From IMG/VR virus record IMGVR_UViG_3300005588_000716, positions 1-34,545 of that record: 34,545 nt of DNA; one strand, written 5' to 3'. The notes beneath the pieces are model-generated. The model was given only the letters and a program-made list of their open reading frames with translations. It was not told the DNA's origin and did not search any database. A program made the position numbers and the translations under genes. Origin of the DNA: a virus. Positions 24,415 to 32,216 of this stretch are shown here, piece by piece (position 1 is the first letter of the stretch; the number at the start of each line of letters is the position of its first letter).

Positions 24415-24966
24415 ATGAATCAATTCCAAAATAGATACAGTGCAGGTGATTATGCATCAATGATCTGGCAGCTATTCCCAAAAGGATTACTCTGGACACA
24501 ACTTCGCGAATCAGCAACCATGCAAAATCTTGTGGATGCATTCGCCCAGGAACCGAAACGGTTCAGCGATGCGGTTGAAGAGATTCGGAATGAATCGTTT
24601 CCTGAAATCGCCGACAATCTGATACCCTGGGCAGATCGAACCGGCGTTAAACAATATGACGATGAGACCGACGAAATCTATCGCAAACGTATAGTCATGC
24701 AAACGCGAGAGCAGGTCGACCCGACAGACGCTTACCTGATCAGCTATCTCGCAGAACTAGGATATACGATCACCATTGAATCACCGTTACCAGGCAAACG
24801 AATCATTCACGTTCAGCACTCATCACCGGTGGTTGTTTTCCGCGCAGGAGTCAGCCGTGCAGGTGATAAACTTGTCACCTACAACGCAGTCCAGGCTGTT
24901 GAAGATATTTGCACGCGCCTTACACCTGGACACATTGATCTGTCATTTACTTACCTGGAGACATAA
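24415..24966 (+). CDS. Mu gp48-like baseplate protein (DUF2313/YmfQ)
   Basis: 183 residues. 'LFPKGLLWTQLRES.TMQNLVDAFAQEPKRF', 'PWADRTGVKQYDDETDEIYRKRIVMQTREQ' and the late 'VVFRAGVSRAGDKLV.YNAVQAVEDICTRLTPGHIDLSFTY' are the DUF2313 pattern. These proteins connect baseplate wedges with the tail fibre. In Mu-like phages it directly follows gp47; here ssb and the G-rich element intervene. Confidence 0.88.
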   Translation: MNQFQNRYSAGDYASMIWQLFPKGLLWTQLRESATMQNLVDAFAQEPKRFSDAVEEIRNESFPEIADNLIPWADRTGVKQYDDETDEIYRKRIVMQTREQVDPTDAYLISYLAELGYTITIESPLPGKRIIHVQHSSPVVVFRAGVSRAGDKLVTYNAVQAVEDICTRLTPGHIDLSFTYLET

Positions 24967-25033
24967 AACACAGATCCCCAACTAAAAAACTCGGGGACGA
25001 CACCCTTTTGAAATATTAACCGGGCATTATATT

Positions 25034-25053
25034 CAGGTAATCACCTGGAGGAG
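25034..25053 (+). promoter_or_regulatory. Small hairpin next to the tailspike ribosome-binding site
   Basis: CAGGT (25034-25038) pairs with ACCTG (25043-25047), whose last G begins the Shine-Dalgarno GGAGGAG (25047-25053). The fold could influence use of the first tailspike start (25056) relative to the second (25110). Confidence 0.35.
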
Positions 25054-25055
25054 TT

Positions 25056-28000
25056 ATGAAGCAAATAATGTTCGGGATTCTGATAACGCTATTATCTGGA
25101 GTTCCAATCATGGCAAAAACAACTTTAAACAACAACGATATTGTCACACCCGATTTTCTAAATGCACTAAACAACCACAACCATCGAGGCGAAAACGCCG
25201 ATGGCAGTAACTCACCGTTGGTTATGCACGAGGAAGTCGCATCAGCAAGTCATCGCCTGGTCGGATCGAAATCTGCCCTTGAAACAGCCATTTCCGAAAT
25301 TGCTACCAATCCAGCACAGATCGTTATTAGCAAATCGATAGCTTTAACATCAGCCGACACGATCACTATTCCCGCCAACGTCGCGGTCAAAATTGAAGGT
25401 GAAGGAATACTTAACGGCGATCTTTCCAATATTCGGTTTTTCGGCAAACTAAACGGAGACCATCAGCTATTCGATTGCACTGTCCCTCCAAAAATCTACA
25501 ATGCCGACCACATCAATGCCCTATGGTTCGGACTGGACATTTTAACCGACAACAGCGATGCGTTAAACATGGCCGCCCAGGCAGCGGCATTGACAGGAAA
25601 AAAGTTATTCATTCCCCATGTTGGAAATCCTGACCTAGAGGTTGACTTGGCGACTAATGTTCCGGTCGCGTACAACACCAAAGTTCGCATCCCGGTCAAA
25701 ATTGAAAATGCAGTTGTAGGTCAATGGATAACGATCACCGATTCGGACTCAGATGTTCACGTCGGGCAGATAACGGCCATAACCGACACCACAACAGATA
25801 CATCAATTTTATTTGATGCAGGACTGACCTATTCTTCGCTTAATAAAATTGATGGTATTCCGTGCGGATCAACAGTCACCATTTCGGGAAATATTGACGT
25901 TGAACAGTTATCACCGATTATTTTTACCGGCACTAGCAACACAACGTCGCTCGTGGTTGGTGATCAGGACGACAACTCCAGGCATAAAATATACCATCTG
26001 GCTGGAGCAATTCGGGTAATTCAATCTGACTGGACATCACAAGCATGTGTCGGTGTTAAACTTCAAAATTTAGCAGAATGCGAAGTTGTGGTGAATCAGG
26101 TAACAGGCTTTACAGTCGGAATTGAAGCGGTCGGTTATACACGTGGACTCATCAACTCCAATCTAAAACATGGACTTATCAGTAATAACTACATTGGAAT
26201 AAAACTCACCGCCGATGGAATTACCAGCGATTTAGCAACCGCCACAATAAATTACGCCGACGGGAAAACCACAATCACAACCCTCACCGATCACGGATTC
26301 ACGACCGACGATATAGGCAGTAACGCCCGAACACTTGGGCTTTTGCCAAATGACAGTGAGGATGGGCTATACGAGATTGATAGCGTCCCATCAAGTACCC
26401 AAATCGTCCTGATTGGAGAAATCACAACGGGCGCCACACGCGGTGCATTGATCAAGTCGTTCGGATGGTGCAACCAAAATCACATTCATGGTGGACGCAT
26501 TTTCTGCGGAAATATCCCGCTCCACAGCACATCGGATCGTATCGGCATTCTCATCACCTGCGAAGGTCCGACAGCCTCGGGAATTCCCTATTGTTATACC
26601 AATAACGGAAACAACTTTTTTAATCAATCAATCGATTTGGGAGATTCATATACTACCGGTGATTGCCTACCGATTAAAATTCTTTCTGGCGGTTACAACT
26701 ATTTCAACATCCGTGATGAAGGAAACGACTCGCCAACCATGCACACACTCGGGGAATCATACAACAACCAGGTCGAGCTGGATTATGGCGAGCCCACTAT
26801 TCTGGACGAATCGAGTTTTGCCGGGAATACGGTCAGTAAACTTACTGAACCAACACAAATACTGCCGGTCTTTTCAATTTCGGAACTGCAAAACAAGATT
26901 ATTCAATATGCCGGCGACAACAATTACCAGTACATTCCTGGACTAATGCGTGCACGATCCGGCGACGCATATTCCTATACGGAATTCCGCAGCACTGCGA
27001 TCAAATACGATGATGGAGTAGATTTTAGCAACAACGATTGCCCGGCAATTTTTGTCAACACTGAAACGGCTAAGACATTCATCGTGTCCAGGGATATTGT
27101 ATTAGGAACCGGTGGATATATTGTTATTCAGGCGCTCGACGGTGCAGATCCTTCTACCGCCAATATTCTTGACCCTGCGACCGGAAATCATATCCGAGGA
27201 ATAAAATCTGGTGAATCAAAATTTGCATCCACAACTAATTTTGGCGGTGCATTCAGATCATCGTTCAGTAATTTAAAAAATACACAGTTCACTGTCGCTG
27301 ACAACGTCAAATCTATTCGACTAATCATTCAGCGACCATCAACCGGGGATTTCAGATTACGGGGATTTTCAGTCTATTCGGTAAGCAATCACACGTTTGC
27401 ATTTACCCTACCAACAAATTCAAATTACATCCCCAATTCATTCAGAGTAAACCAACCGCCTGAGAACGAGATATATCCTGAAGGGACAATAGCCTTTAAT
27501 GGTGCACCTGGGCGAGGCGAAGCTTATGCCTGGATGCAGTCCAGATATCTTTCAAAATCTCTTTCCGGCGGTGCAACCACCGGCGATACAGTTTTATCCA
27601 TCAACTCAGTGTCGTCAGTCAAAGGTGGGATGCTAGCTGCAGTTTTACTTGATTCAGGGGATTACTTCTTCAGCGAAATTACCAATCTGACAACTTCAAC
27701 CATTACTCTTGGTGATGAAATTACAGGAGACGCAGCGTCCGGAAATACAATCATTATCAATGACTGGCAGCCTATTGCTCAGTCAGGAACAAGGTCAATC
27801 ACGCCCGACATTACCAACCCACATCATTATGGAGAAATCGCGATTAATTCCGCAGCCGACAAATGCTACATCGCATTATCACAAAACGGACAGTATATCT
27901 ACACCGGCGATTTTACCGTTGCAGACGCAACCGGCAATATCACACTTAATATCGAAAATTCAAACCTAGTTGCTGATAAGAAAGTAACAATTTCAGGTTA

Positions 28001-28283
28001 TGCCGACGATGCCGAAACTACAGCGTCACGTTACAACGGGGAGTGGGAAGTAGTATCCAAAACAAATGCGAACGTAACCCTTGCCCCATTGGACAGCCAA
28101 ACCTATGACGCTGGCGAAACAACCATATACACTTGTACTGCTACAGGCGCTGGCGACTGGCATCAAATCTCTAACAACGTTGCAGCCAATGTTACCGACG
28201 CTGACGATTCCAGCCTGGCAACCCTGGCCGCGTCAATCGACGCTATCCGTGACGCTTTAGTCGCTGCAGGATTGATGGAATAA
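25056..28283 (+). CDS. Tailspike / tail fibre with pectate-lyase-like beta-helix
   Basis: 1075 residues. After the sequence 'LNNNDIVTPDFLNALNNHNHRGENADGSN' typical of phage fibres, residues about 85-210 read as a tailspike head: 'IANALWFGLDILTDNSDALNMAAQAA.LTGKKLFIPH'-like pattern of the pectate_lyase_3 beta-helix found in polysaccharide-degrading spikes. The rest is beta-rich, and the last 30 residues form a short helix (SIDAIRDALVAAGLM) suited to trimerisation. Two starts are possible. ATG 25056 gives a hydrophobic, signal-like first 18 residues; ATG 25110 (MAKTTLNN) has GGAG at 8-base spacing and is the more usual fibre N-terminus. Depolymerase activity is inferred. Confidence 0.85.
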   Translation: MKQIMFGILITLLSGVPIMAKTTLNNNDIVTPDFLNALNNHNHRGENADGSNSPLVMHEEVASASHRLVGSKSALETAISEIATNPAQIVISKSIALTSADTITIPANVAVKIEGEGILNGDLSNIRFFGKLNGDHQLFDCTVPPKIYNADHINALWFGLDILTDNSDALNMAAQAAALTGKKLFIPHVGNPDLEVDLATNVPVAYNTKVRIPVKIENAVVGQWITITDSDSDVHVGQITAITDTTTDTSILFDAGLTYSSLNKIDGIPCGSTVTISGNIDVEQLSPIIFTGTSNTTSLVVGDQDDNSRHKIYHLAGAIRVIQSDWTSQACVGVKLQNLAECEVVVNQVTGFTVGIEAVGYTRGLINSNLKHGLISNNYIGIKLTADGITSDLATATINYADGKTTITTLTDHGFTTDDIGSNARTLGLLPNDSEDGLYEIDSVPSSTQIVLIGEITTGATRGALIKSFGWCNQNHIHGGRIFCGNIPLHSTSDRIGILITCEGPTASGIPYCYTNNGNNFFNQSIDLGDSYTTGDCLPIKILSGGYNYFNIRDEGNDSPTMHTLGESYNNQVELDYGEPTILDESSFAGNTVSKLTEPTQILPVFSISELQNKIIQYAGDNNYQYIPGLMRARSGDAYSYTEFRSTAIKYDDGVDFSNNDCPAIFVNTETAKTFIVSRDIVLGTGGYIVIQALDGADPSTANILDPATGNHIRGIKSGESKFASTTNFGGAFRSSFSNLKNTQFTVADNVKSIRLIIQRPSTGDFRLRGFSVYSVSNHTFAFTLPTNSNYIPNSFRVNQPPENEIYPEGTIAFNGAPGRGEAYAWMQSRYLSKSLSGGATTGDTVLSINSVSSVKGGMLAAVLLDSGDYFFSEITNLTTSTITLGDEITGDAASGNTIIINDWQPIAQSGTRSITPDITNPHHYGEIAINSAADKCYIALSQNGQYIYTGDFTVADATGNITLNIENSNLVADKKVTISGYADDAETTASRYNGEWEVVSKTNANVTLAPLDSQTYDAGETTIYTCTATGAGDWHQISNNVAANVTDADDSSLATLAASIDAIRDALVAAGLME

Positions 28284-28299
28284 CTGACACAAACAACAA

Positions 28300-28319
28300 A
28301 CCCGGCCACCTGGCCGGGT
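28300..28319 (+). terminator. Stem-loop after the tailspike gene, end of the late operon
   Basis: A 9-bp stem ACCCGGCCA/TGGCCGGGT with a minimal loop, 17 bases after the stop codon. The following sequence (CTAGC) is not T-rich, so termination may be partial. The gap up to 28569 holds no gene I can support, apart from a 35-codon frame listed under rejected items, and an inverted repeat ATTGTTGCATACAAT at 28465-28479. Confidence 0.65.
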
Positions 28320-28569
28320 CTAGCGAAACCTGGATACATCGATAATATTTCCTTAACACCTTCAGGAGTGGTCATTTGGAGAAATTCTCACCAGAATTTT
28401 CGCCGATAATTAATCACCACCTCCCGTACTCTTGGAAACTGAACAATTTATATGATCGAGTAAATAATTGTTGCATACAATAATAGAAAATGTTAGACTT
28501 TGGTTTAATGAGTGGGAAAGATTTCACAATATTGGATTTCACAAACCGTCAATTCACTGGGGAGGGAAA

Positions 28570-29772
28570 GTGGCGGATAATAAAGCTATTTCTGAAACTA
28601 GCAAATTACCAACCAAAGAAAACACATCTTTAATTATTTCAAGTTCAGGGCTTTCAGTAGGAGTAATTGGGCTACTCTTACAGTTAAAGGCAATGGAGTT
28701 TATTGATTTTAGGATTATTAACATATTTTGGGGATTGATTATTTTTGGTTCAGCAGTCGTTTTTTTCTTATCACTTCGCCAAAAAGCCATCAGGTGGAAT
28801 TCAACCTTAAAAAACTACCAAGCGACATTAAAAACACAGGGCGAATTATTTGCTTATGAAATAAAAGGCATATCAGAAAACTATTCCAAAGACCTCAAAG
28901 ACACCAAAGAAGAGTTTCAAAAAACAATTGACACTACAAGGAAAGAACACGATAGAAAATCTGAAGAGTATGCAAAAGAATCAGAAAGGCTATCTCAAGA
29001 GTATACTAAATTGCTTGATGAACGGATAGAAAGCCTAACAAAGAATTTTAATGATACTTTTGTTGCAACCCATAACACACTGAAAAGAAAAGCCAGAGTA
29101 GCAGAGGTTGCAAATGATATCCATTTAGCTATCCACCATATAAGAAATTCAATAGCCGAGCTACGAGCGAACGGAAAAAGCACAGAAGAATCAGTTCTTG
29201 CTTCTCTAGATTCTCTTCATGCATGGCACAGGGTAATGAAACATATTACTGGAAACGATGTAAGGGTCATTATCAAGCATGTTTACGTAAAAAACAACAA
29301 AAACGCGACTTTAACTATCAAGGATATTTCACCAAAAGACCCAAACTTGTTAGTAGATACATTCTTAAGAGTCCCAAGGGAACAAAAGAATGGCAAAACA
29401 GTAAAATTATCAGATAACACTGACATGAAAGAAGTTATTTCAAGTGATGAATTTGTATACTATCTTAATAATGATATCAAGGATGATCTTAAAAACGGTA
29501 CCTTCAAGAGCTCTTGGATAGGTAGCAATATTAGCAAGCGCCCCTTCAGCTCTACGCTTGTTTGGCCGATAAGACTTATAGATAAGAACGTAGCGACTCT
29601 TCATGGTTTTTTGATTGTTGACTCAAAGAACGTTAATATTTTTAACCCAAGTGTTGATGTAAGCCTTGGATTTATGTACGCTGATGCGCTATACATATTA
29701 TTGGATGCGCTTAAAGCCTACGATAAACTTGCGGCCCCAGCGGCACCAAAGGATGGACAAAAAAATGGATAA
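28570..29772 (+). CDS. Membrane-anchored coiled-coil protein with GAF-like C-terminal domain
   Basis: Not a family I can name. I chose GTG 28570, which follows GGGGAGGG; the frame is open to TTG 28468 and the start is uncertain. The 400-residue product has two membrane helices (about 20-40 and 48-69), a long charged coiled coil (about 85-165) and a cytosolic domain. The domain's end, 'STLVWPIRLID...ATLHGFLIVDSKN...FNPSVDVSLGFMYADALYILLDAL', follows GAF-domain logic, suggesting ligand sensing. It lies after the tailspike, is AT-rich, and overlaps a 59-residue gene. Likely a lysogen-expressed accessory gene (exclusion or defence); this is inference from place and architecture. Confidence 0.65.
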   Translation: MADNKAISETSKLPTKENTSLIISSSGLSVGVIGLLLQLKAMEFIDFRIINIFWGLIIFGSAVVFFLSLRQKAIRWNSTLKNYQATLKTQGELFAYEIKGISENYSKDLKDTKEEFQKTIDTTRKEHDRKSEEYAKESERLSQEYTKLLDERIESLTKNFNDTFVATHNTLKRKARVAEVANDIHLAIHHIRNSIAELRANGKSTEESVLASLDSLHAWHRVMKHITGNDVRVIIKHVYVKNNKNATLTIKDISPKDPNLLVDTFLRVPREQKNGKTVKLSDNTDMKEVISSDEFVYYLNNDIKDDLKNGTFKSSWIGSNISKRPFSSTLVWPIRLIDKNVATLHGFLIVDSKNVNIFNPSVDVSLGFMYADALYILLDALKAYDKLAAPAAPKDGQKNG

Positions 29773-29944
29773 CAAAACGGAAAAACCTACTAACGCTAAA
29801 GTAGTTAAAGTGAGAATCGCTGTTTCGAATGGCGATCAACTTACTAAATACAAAGAAATCCGCAACCGAATTTATGAGAGAAGAAACATTTTCTACTCGA
29901 CTGTTCCAATGACCAATATTATGCAGCTCGCTGGTAATAAATAA
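29765..29944 (+). CDS. 59-residue protein coupled to the membrane coiled-coil gene
   Basis: A small basic protein (MDNKTEKPTNAKVVKVRIAV...) with no membrane segment. Its ATG lies 8 bases inside the end of the upstream gene, so the two are likely made together. AAAGGATGG lies about 7-10 bases upstream. It could be a partner or regulator of the membrane protein. No family recognised. Confidence 0.55.
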   Translation: MDNKTEKPTNAKVVKVRIAVSNGDQLTKYKEIRNRIYERRNIFYSTVPMTNIMQLAGNK

Positions 29945-30001
29945 TCCACACCCACATAAACTACTAATTCCTAAAACTACCACTTTCTGCCATATATAAC
30001 A

Positions 30002-30025
30002 AAACCCGGTCAAGTGACCGGGTTT
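30002..30025. terminator. Bidirectional terminator between convergent accessory genes
   Basis: A perfect 10-11-bp stem (AAACCCGGTCA with TGACCGGGTTT) is followed on the plus strand by TTTCATTTTT and on the minus strand by TTTTGTTATAT. It serves the plus-strand cassette ending at 29944 and the minus-strand gene whose stop codon touches it at 30025. Confidence 0.9.
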
Positions 30026-30633
30026 CATTTTTCATATCCATATACGCTTTTAGCAAGAAATACAAAGGAGATAGATATAAAAACAATCAACATAAGACTC
30101 GTTGTATAAGTTAAATAAATAAAATAATTGTTATTAGTAAACATGAAATCCTTAACTGGTAACATCAAACATACTATAGATAATATCTCCAAAGCAATTA
30201 TTAGTATGAACGGGATTTTTACATGAGTTCTATATTCTTGGGCTTGCGTCATTGCAATATATTGCACAAGTATTTTTTTTGTGGCATCTGTATGGTTTTC
30301 ATCATTAAGGTCAATTTTATCCATGAAACCTTTCAGTTGACTGCAAATATGCTTTCCAGACATATATGCAAGAATAAATCCTGCAGTCATATCACGAAAG
30401 TCAGACCTTATTGAATCGGGAAGATGATCTACAACTGTTTTATAAAGTTCCCCTTTTACATTTTGCGTTGTGTCCGCCTCGTTCCTGTTTGCATAAAAGA
30501 AAATAGCTCCAAGAAAAGCCAACAGACCTGCAACAACCTGGGCGACTGTCGAATGAAACCAATAATACTTATCAATGTCCACAGCCGGTACAATCGCTTC
30601 CACTAGTCTCTCTGTAGTAACCAAATCAATCAC
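30025..30633 (-). CDS. Membrane protein A, downstream of duplicated leader
   Basis: 202 residues from GTG 30633, which follows GGAGGG; a TTG at 30645 is less likely because it would place that site inside the gene. Three membrane helices are visible (about 29-48, 140-160, 171-193), with a soluble helical segment of some 85 residues between the first and second. No family recognised. The gene is transcribed from the leader at 30648-30750 and ends at a shared terminator. Its overall form (membrane helices around a helical cytosolic part) is similar to protein B at 31484-32200, but I see no clear sequence match between them apart from the leaders. Confidence 0.7.
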   Translation of the reverse strand: MIDLVTTERLVEAIVPAVDIDKYYWFHSTVAQVVAGLLAFLGAIFFYANRNEADTTQNVKGELYKTVVDHLPDSIRSDFRDMTAGFILAYMSGKHICSQLKGFMDKIDLNDENHTDATKKILVQYIAMTQAQEYRTHVKIPFILIIALEILSIVCLMLPVKDFMFTNNNYFIYLTYTTSLMLIVFISISFVFLAKSVYGYEK

Positions 30634-30647
30634 TATTCCCTCCAACC

Positions 30648-30690
30648 AAAAGGGCGAAACGACAGAGTCCTCACCCTTATCACTTCGCCC
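30648..30690 (-). promoter_or_regulatory. Attenuator-like hairpin in the leader of membrane protein A
   Basis: On the minus strand GGGCGAA (30690-30684) pairs with TTCGCCC (30658-30652) and is followed by TTTT. Inside, AGGG can pair with CTCT around a TGAGGA loop. It ends about 15 bases before the start codon. The same structure stands before protein B (32217-32257), with an almost unchanged loop sequence. This suggests a selected RNA element, such as an attenuator or protein-binding leader. Confidence 0.6.
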
Positions 30691-30796
30691 ATATAAAAAA
30701 ATGCTTTATCCCTGATCGAAAATATAAGACGTTAAGAATTAACTATACAATATTCAAGAATTCATAATCATTAAAGCTTTGAAAATGGAGAGTCAA
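30651..30796. repeat. Copy A of a ~147-bp direct repeat (promoter plus leader)
   Basis: Matches 32220-32366 almost end to end, with a few substitutions and single-base or two-base indels. It runs from the TTGACT end (30796) through promoter, operator-like palindrome and hairpin to just before the coding sequence. The flanking sequences differ, so the duplicated unit is exactly the control region. Confidence 0.9.
30721..30750 (-). promoter_or_regulatory. Promoter A with palindromic operator in the spacer
   Basis: On the minus strand TTGTAT (30750-30745), 18 bases, TATATT (30726-30721). The spacer holds the inverted repeat GTTAATTCTTAAC (30743-30731). This arrangement is what a repressor site looks like. 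Promoter B has the same parts with 17-base spacing. Confidence 0.55.
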
Positions 30797-30808
30797 AAAG
30801 AATCAGTA

Positions 30809-31075
30809 TCAGTCTGACGTTTCTGGATCTCCATTGCGACCGTAAATATCATCGAGTTCATCCTGAATTTTTTAATCACAGGAATTAAGAATGTTACGGG
30901 CATATTGAATAGCCTGATATTCAACCTCTTCATCCGACGGTTCAAATTCAATATAGTGTTCATAATCGTTATACAATAATCCAGCCACCTTGTCAGTGAG
31001 GACTTTCTTTTCTTTACCAGAAAAATCAAACGTTTTCACACACTGGTCAATCGCACTGGCCGCATAAACAGCCAA
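30809..31075 (-). pseudogene. Remnant of a small secreted or membrane-associated protein gene
   Basis: A frame from about 31075 reads AVYAASAIDQCVKTFDFSG... to '...YARNILNSCD', then meets TAA at 30874-30872. In the same frame it goes on sensibly for 20 codons (KIQDELDDIYGRNGDPETSD) to a TGA at 30811-30809. The nonsense codon probably cut a gene of about 90 codons. The 5' end is also poor: no ATG or Shine-Dalgarno, and the frame upstream (FYCLLL) runs back into a terminator. This looks like the tail of a signal peptide whose start was lost. A functional 67-residue protein from TTG 31075 is the alternative. Confidence 0.5.
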
Positions 31076-31089
31076 AAGAAGGCAATAAA

Positions 31090-31113
31090 AAACCCGACTA
31101 AAGAGTCGGGTTT
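31090..31113 (-). terminator. Terminator of the membrane protein B / peptide operon
   Basis: A 10-bp stem (AAACCCGACT with AGTCGGGTTT) and the loop AAAG are followed on the minus strand by TTTTTTATT. It lies 26 bases after the stop of the third peptide gene. Confidence 0.9.
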
Positions 31114-31138
31114 AACTTTAAATAGTAATATACAGAAT

Positions 31139-31327
31139 TTAACTTTCATCTTTCTTCTGAATATCTTCAGGTTCATTTTTTGGAGTAATTTTAGATTCTT
31201 TTTTATATATAGTTGAAGTCGGACTTTTCATACATTCAAGTATTACCTTACTTCTATTTACAGTTTTTCCCCCAGGGCCCGAAGCGTTAACCTTTTCGCC
31301 ATCTTTATTATTATCATCAGCAAACAT
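31139..31327 (-). CDS. Small peptide 3 of the GPG-VNR set
   Basis: 62 residues. The start follows AAGGAGTAGTT, which also contains the stop of peptide 2, so coupling is tight. It opens MFADDNNKDGEKVNASGPGG and continues KTVNRSKVILE, sharing MF-acidic-...-GPGG-x-VNR-x-x-I with peptide 1. The rest is lysine- and glutamate-rich and probably disordered. No membrane segment. Family unknown. Confidence 0.7.
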   Translation of the reverse strand: MFADDNNKDGEKVNASGPGGKTVNRSKVILECMKSPTSTIYKKESKITPKNEPEDIQKKDES

Positions 31328-31329
31328 AA

Positions 31330-31481
31330 CTACTCCTTGTATTTGTCTTTTTCAGAATCAGTATTCTTAGGTAACTGAGGTTTATTAGACGGCAATTTCT
31401 TTTCCTCATTTATCTTATCACGTTTAACGGGATTTGGACCAGGACTCTCGTCAGAATTACTTGTTTTTTTTCTGAAAACAT
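31330..31481 (-). CDS. Small peptide 2 of the set, frame broken at an A8 run
   Basis: From ATG 31481 the frame reads MFSEKKQV... and stops early. Its relatives' pattern resumes only in the -1 frame after the eight-A run (minus strand, 31473-31466): MFSEKK then TSNSDESPGPNPVKRDKI, ending at 31330. A -1 slip on A-AAA-AAA or insertion of one A would give a 50-residue product matching peptides 1 and 3. Either programmed slippage makes it, or this is a recent single-base deletion. The upstream stop is two bases away. Confidence 0.5.
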
Positions 31482-31483
31482 AA

Positions 31484-31645
31484 TTATTTTTCCGTTTTCG
31501 AACTATCACCTGACTCATTTGATTGTGGGGGTGGCGGAGGTGTTGGTGTCGAACGATCTTCACCTTCTTTTATCATACCACGGTTCACCACATTCCCACC
31601 CGGACCATTTCCATCACCACTGGATTTTGTGTCGTCAGAAAACAT
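31484..31645 (-). CDS. Nested peptide 1 of the GPG-VNR set (internal start)
   Basis: ATG 31645 lies in frame at the end of membrane protein B and is preceded by AGGAGAGAG, one of the strongest ribosome sites in the region. The 53-residue product opens MFSDDTKSSGDGNGPGGNVV, matching the free-standing peptides 2 and 3 in start, length and motif. So the same peptide may be made both as a membrane-protein tail and alone. Seen: site, frame, similarity. Inferred: separate expression. Confidence 0.55.
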   Translation of the reverse strand: MFSDDTKSSGDGNGPGGNVVNRGMIKEGEDRSTPTPPPPPQSNESGDSSKTEK

Positions 31646-32200
31646 TATTCTCTCTCCTGTTTGAACAAATAATAACGATGCAATTATGATCAATAAAATA
31701 ACCGATTTCTTACTTAATTCAATCGAGGAACCTATTATTTTTATTTTTTCCCCAGCAGCCTTTTCATTCCTTTTTGCGCTATTCAGTGCATCATTCCCAC
31801 GAACGCAGTAAATACTTTCAAGATCATTATTTTCCCAATATTCACACATTTTATCGCGGTTATTATTATTCTGTTCTATCTCTTTATACGAAACACCTAA
31901 TAATAGCTTATGAATACAAACCAATTCTAAAATCAATGTTCCAAAGACAGTAAAGGCTAGTAACACATTTATTACCATACAAGAATCTTGAATGTTTTTT
32001 ACAACAACACTAATCAATAAAGACAATAAGACGATTACTATAGAATGAAACAGAAGGAGGGAGTTAATCTTTTCATCCTGCTTTACAAACATATCGATAT
32101 ACTCATCCATTACCTTATGGCCATATTGGTAATAAGCCTCCCACTTCTTCAGATTCAATTCCTTTTCTTTATTCCTATTCAGTTTTTTCAAAATTTCCAT
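31484..32200 (-). CDS. Membrane protein B with a GPGG-peptide C-terminus
   Basis: 238 residues from ATG 32200 (AGGGA upstream; an earlier TTG at 32215 has no site). A charged N-terminal helix is followed by two membrane helices (about 46-67 and 75-97), a helical cytosolic part, a third membrane helix (about 168-184), then a proline-rich tail with 'GNGPGGNVVNRG' and PPPPP. The two-plus-one helix layout recalls SLATT-type effectors of bacterial conflict systems; I cannot show homology. The last 53 residues coincide with a nested peptide start and match the separate downstream peptides. It is the first gene after leader B and heads a four-cistron unit. Confidence 0.7.
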   Translation of the reverse strand: MEILKKLNRNKEKELNLKKWEAYYQYGHKVMDEYIDMFVKQDEKINSLLLFHSIVIVLLSLLISVVVKNIQDSCMVINVLLAFTVFGTLILELVCIHKLLLGVSYKEIEQNNNNRDKMCEYWENNDLESIYCVRGNDALNSAKRNEKAAGEKIKIIGSSIELSKKSVILLIIIASLLFVQTGERIMFSDDTKSSGDGNGPGGNVVNRGMIKEGEDRSTPTPPPPPQSNESGDSSKTEK

Positions 32201-32216
32201 TCTTATCCCTAACAAG

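Noticed and set aside
24975-24999. Terminator after the gp48-like gene
   Set aside because: Only a 5-6-bp stem (TCCCC/GGGGA) with a long loop and a weak T run; insufficient to call.
26488-26946. 152-codon plus-strand frame inside the tailspike gene
   Set aside because: A +1-frame shadow of a long beta-structured gene; composition reflects its codon pattern and no start site is visible.
28376-28483. 35-codon frame starting at TTG with AGGAG upstream
   Set aside because: Rare start codon and no recognisable features; it ends in the possible upstream start region of the next gene. Could be a leader peptide but cannot be supported.
28468-28569. Longer N-terminus of the coiled-coil membrane protein from TTG 28468
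   Set aside because: No Shine-Dalgarno for the TTG, whereas GTG 28570 has GGGGAGGG. Kept as an alternative only.
30793-31029. 78-codon minus-strand frame overlapping the remnant gene
   Set aside because: Composition is unusual and it overlaps, in another frame, the more protein-like sequence that crosses the TAA at 30872.
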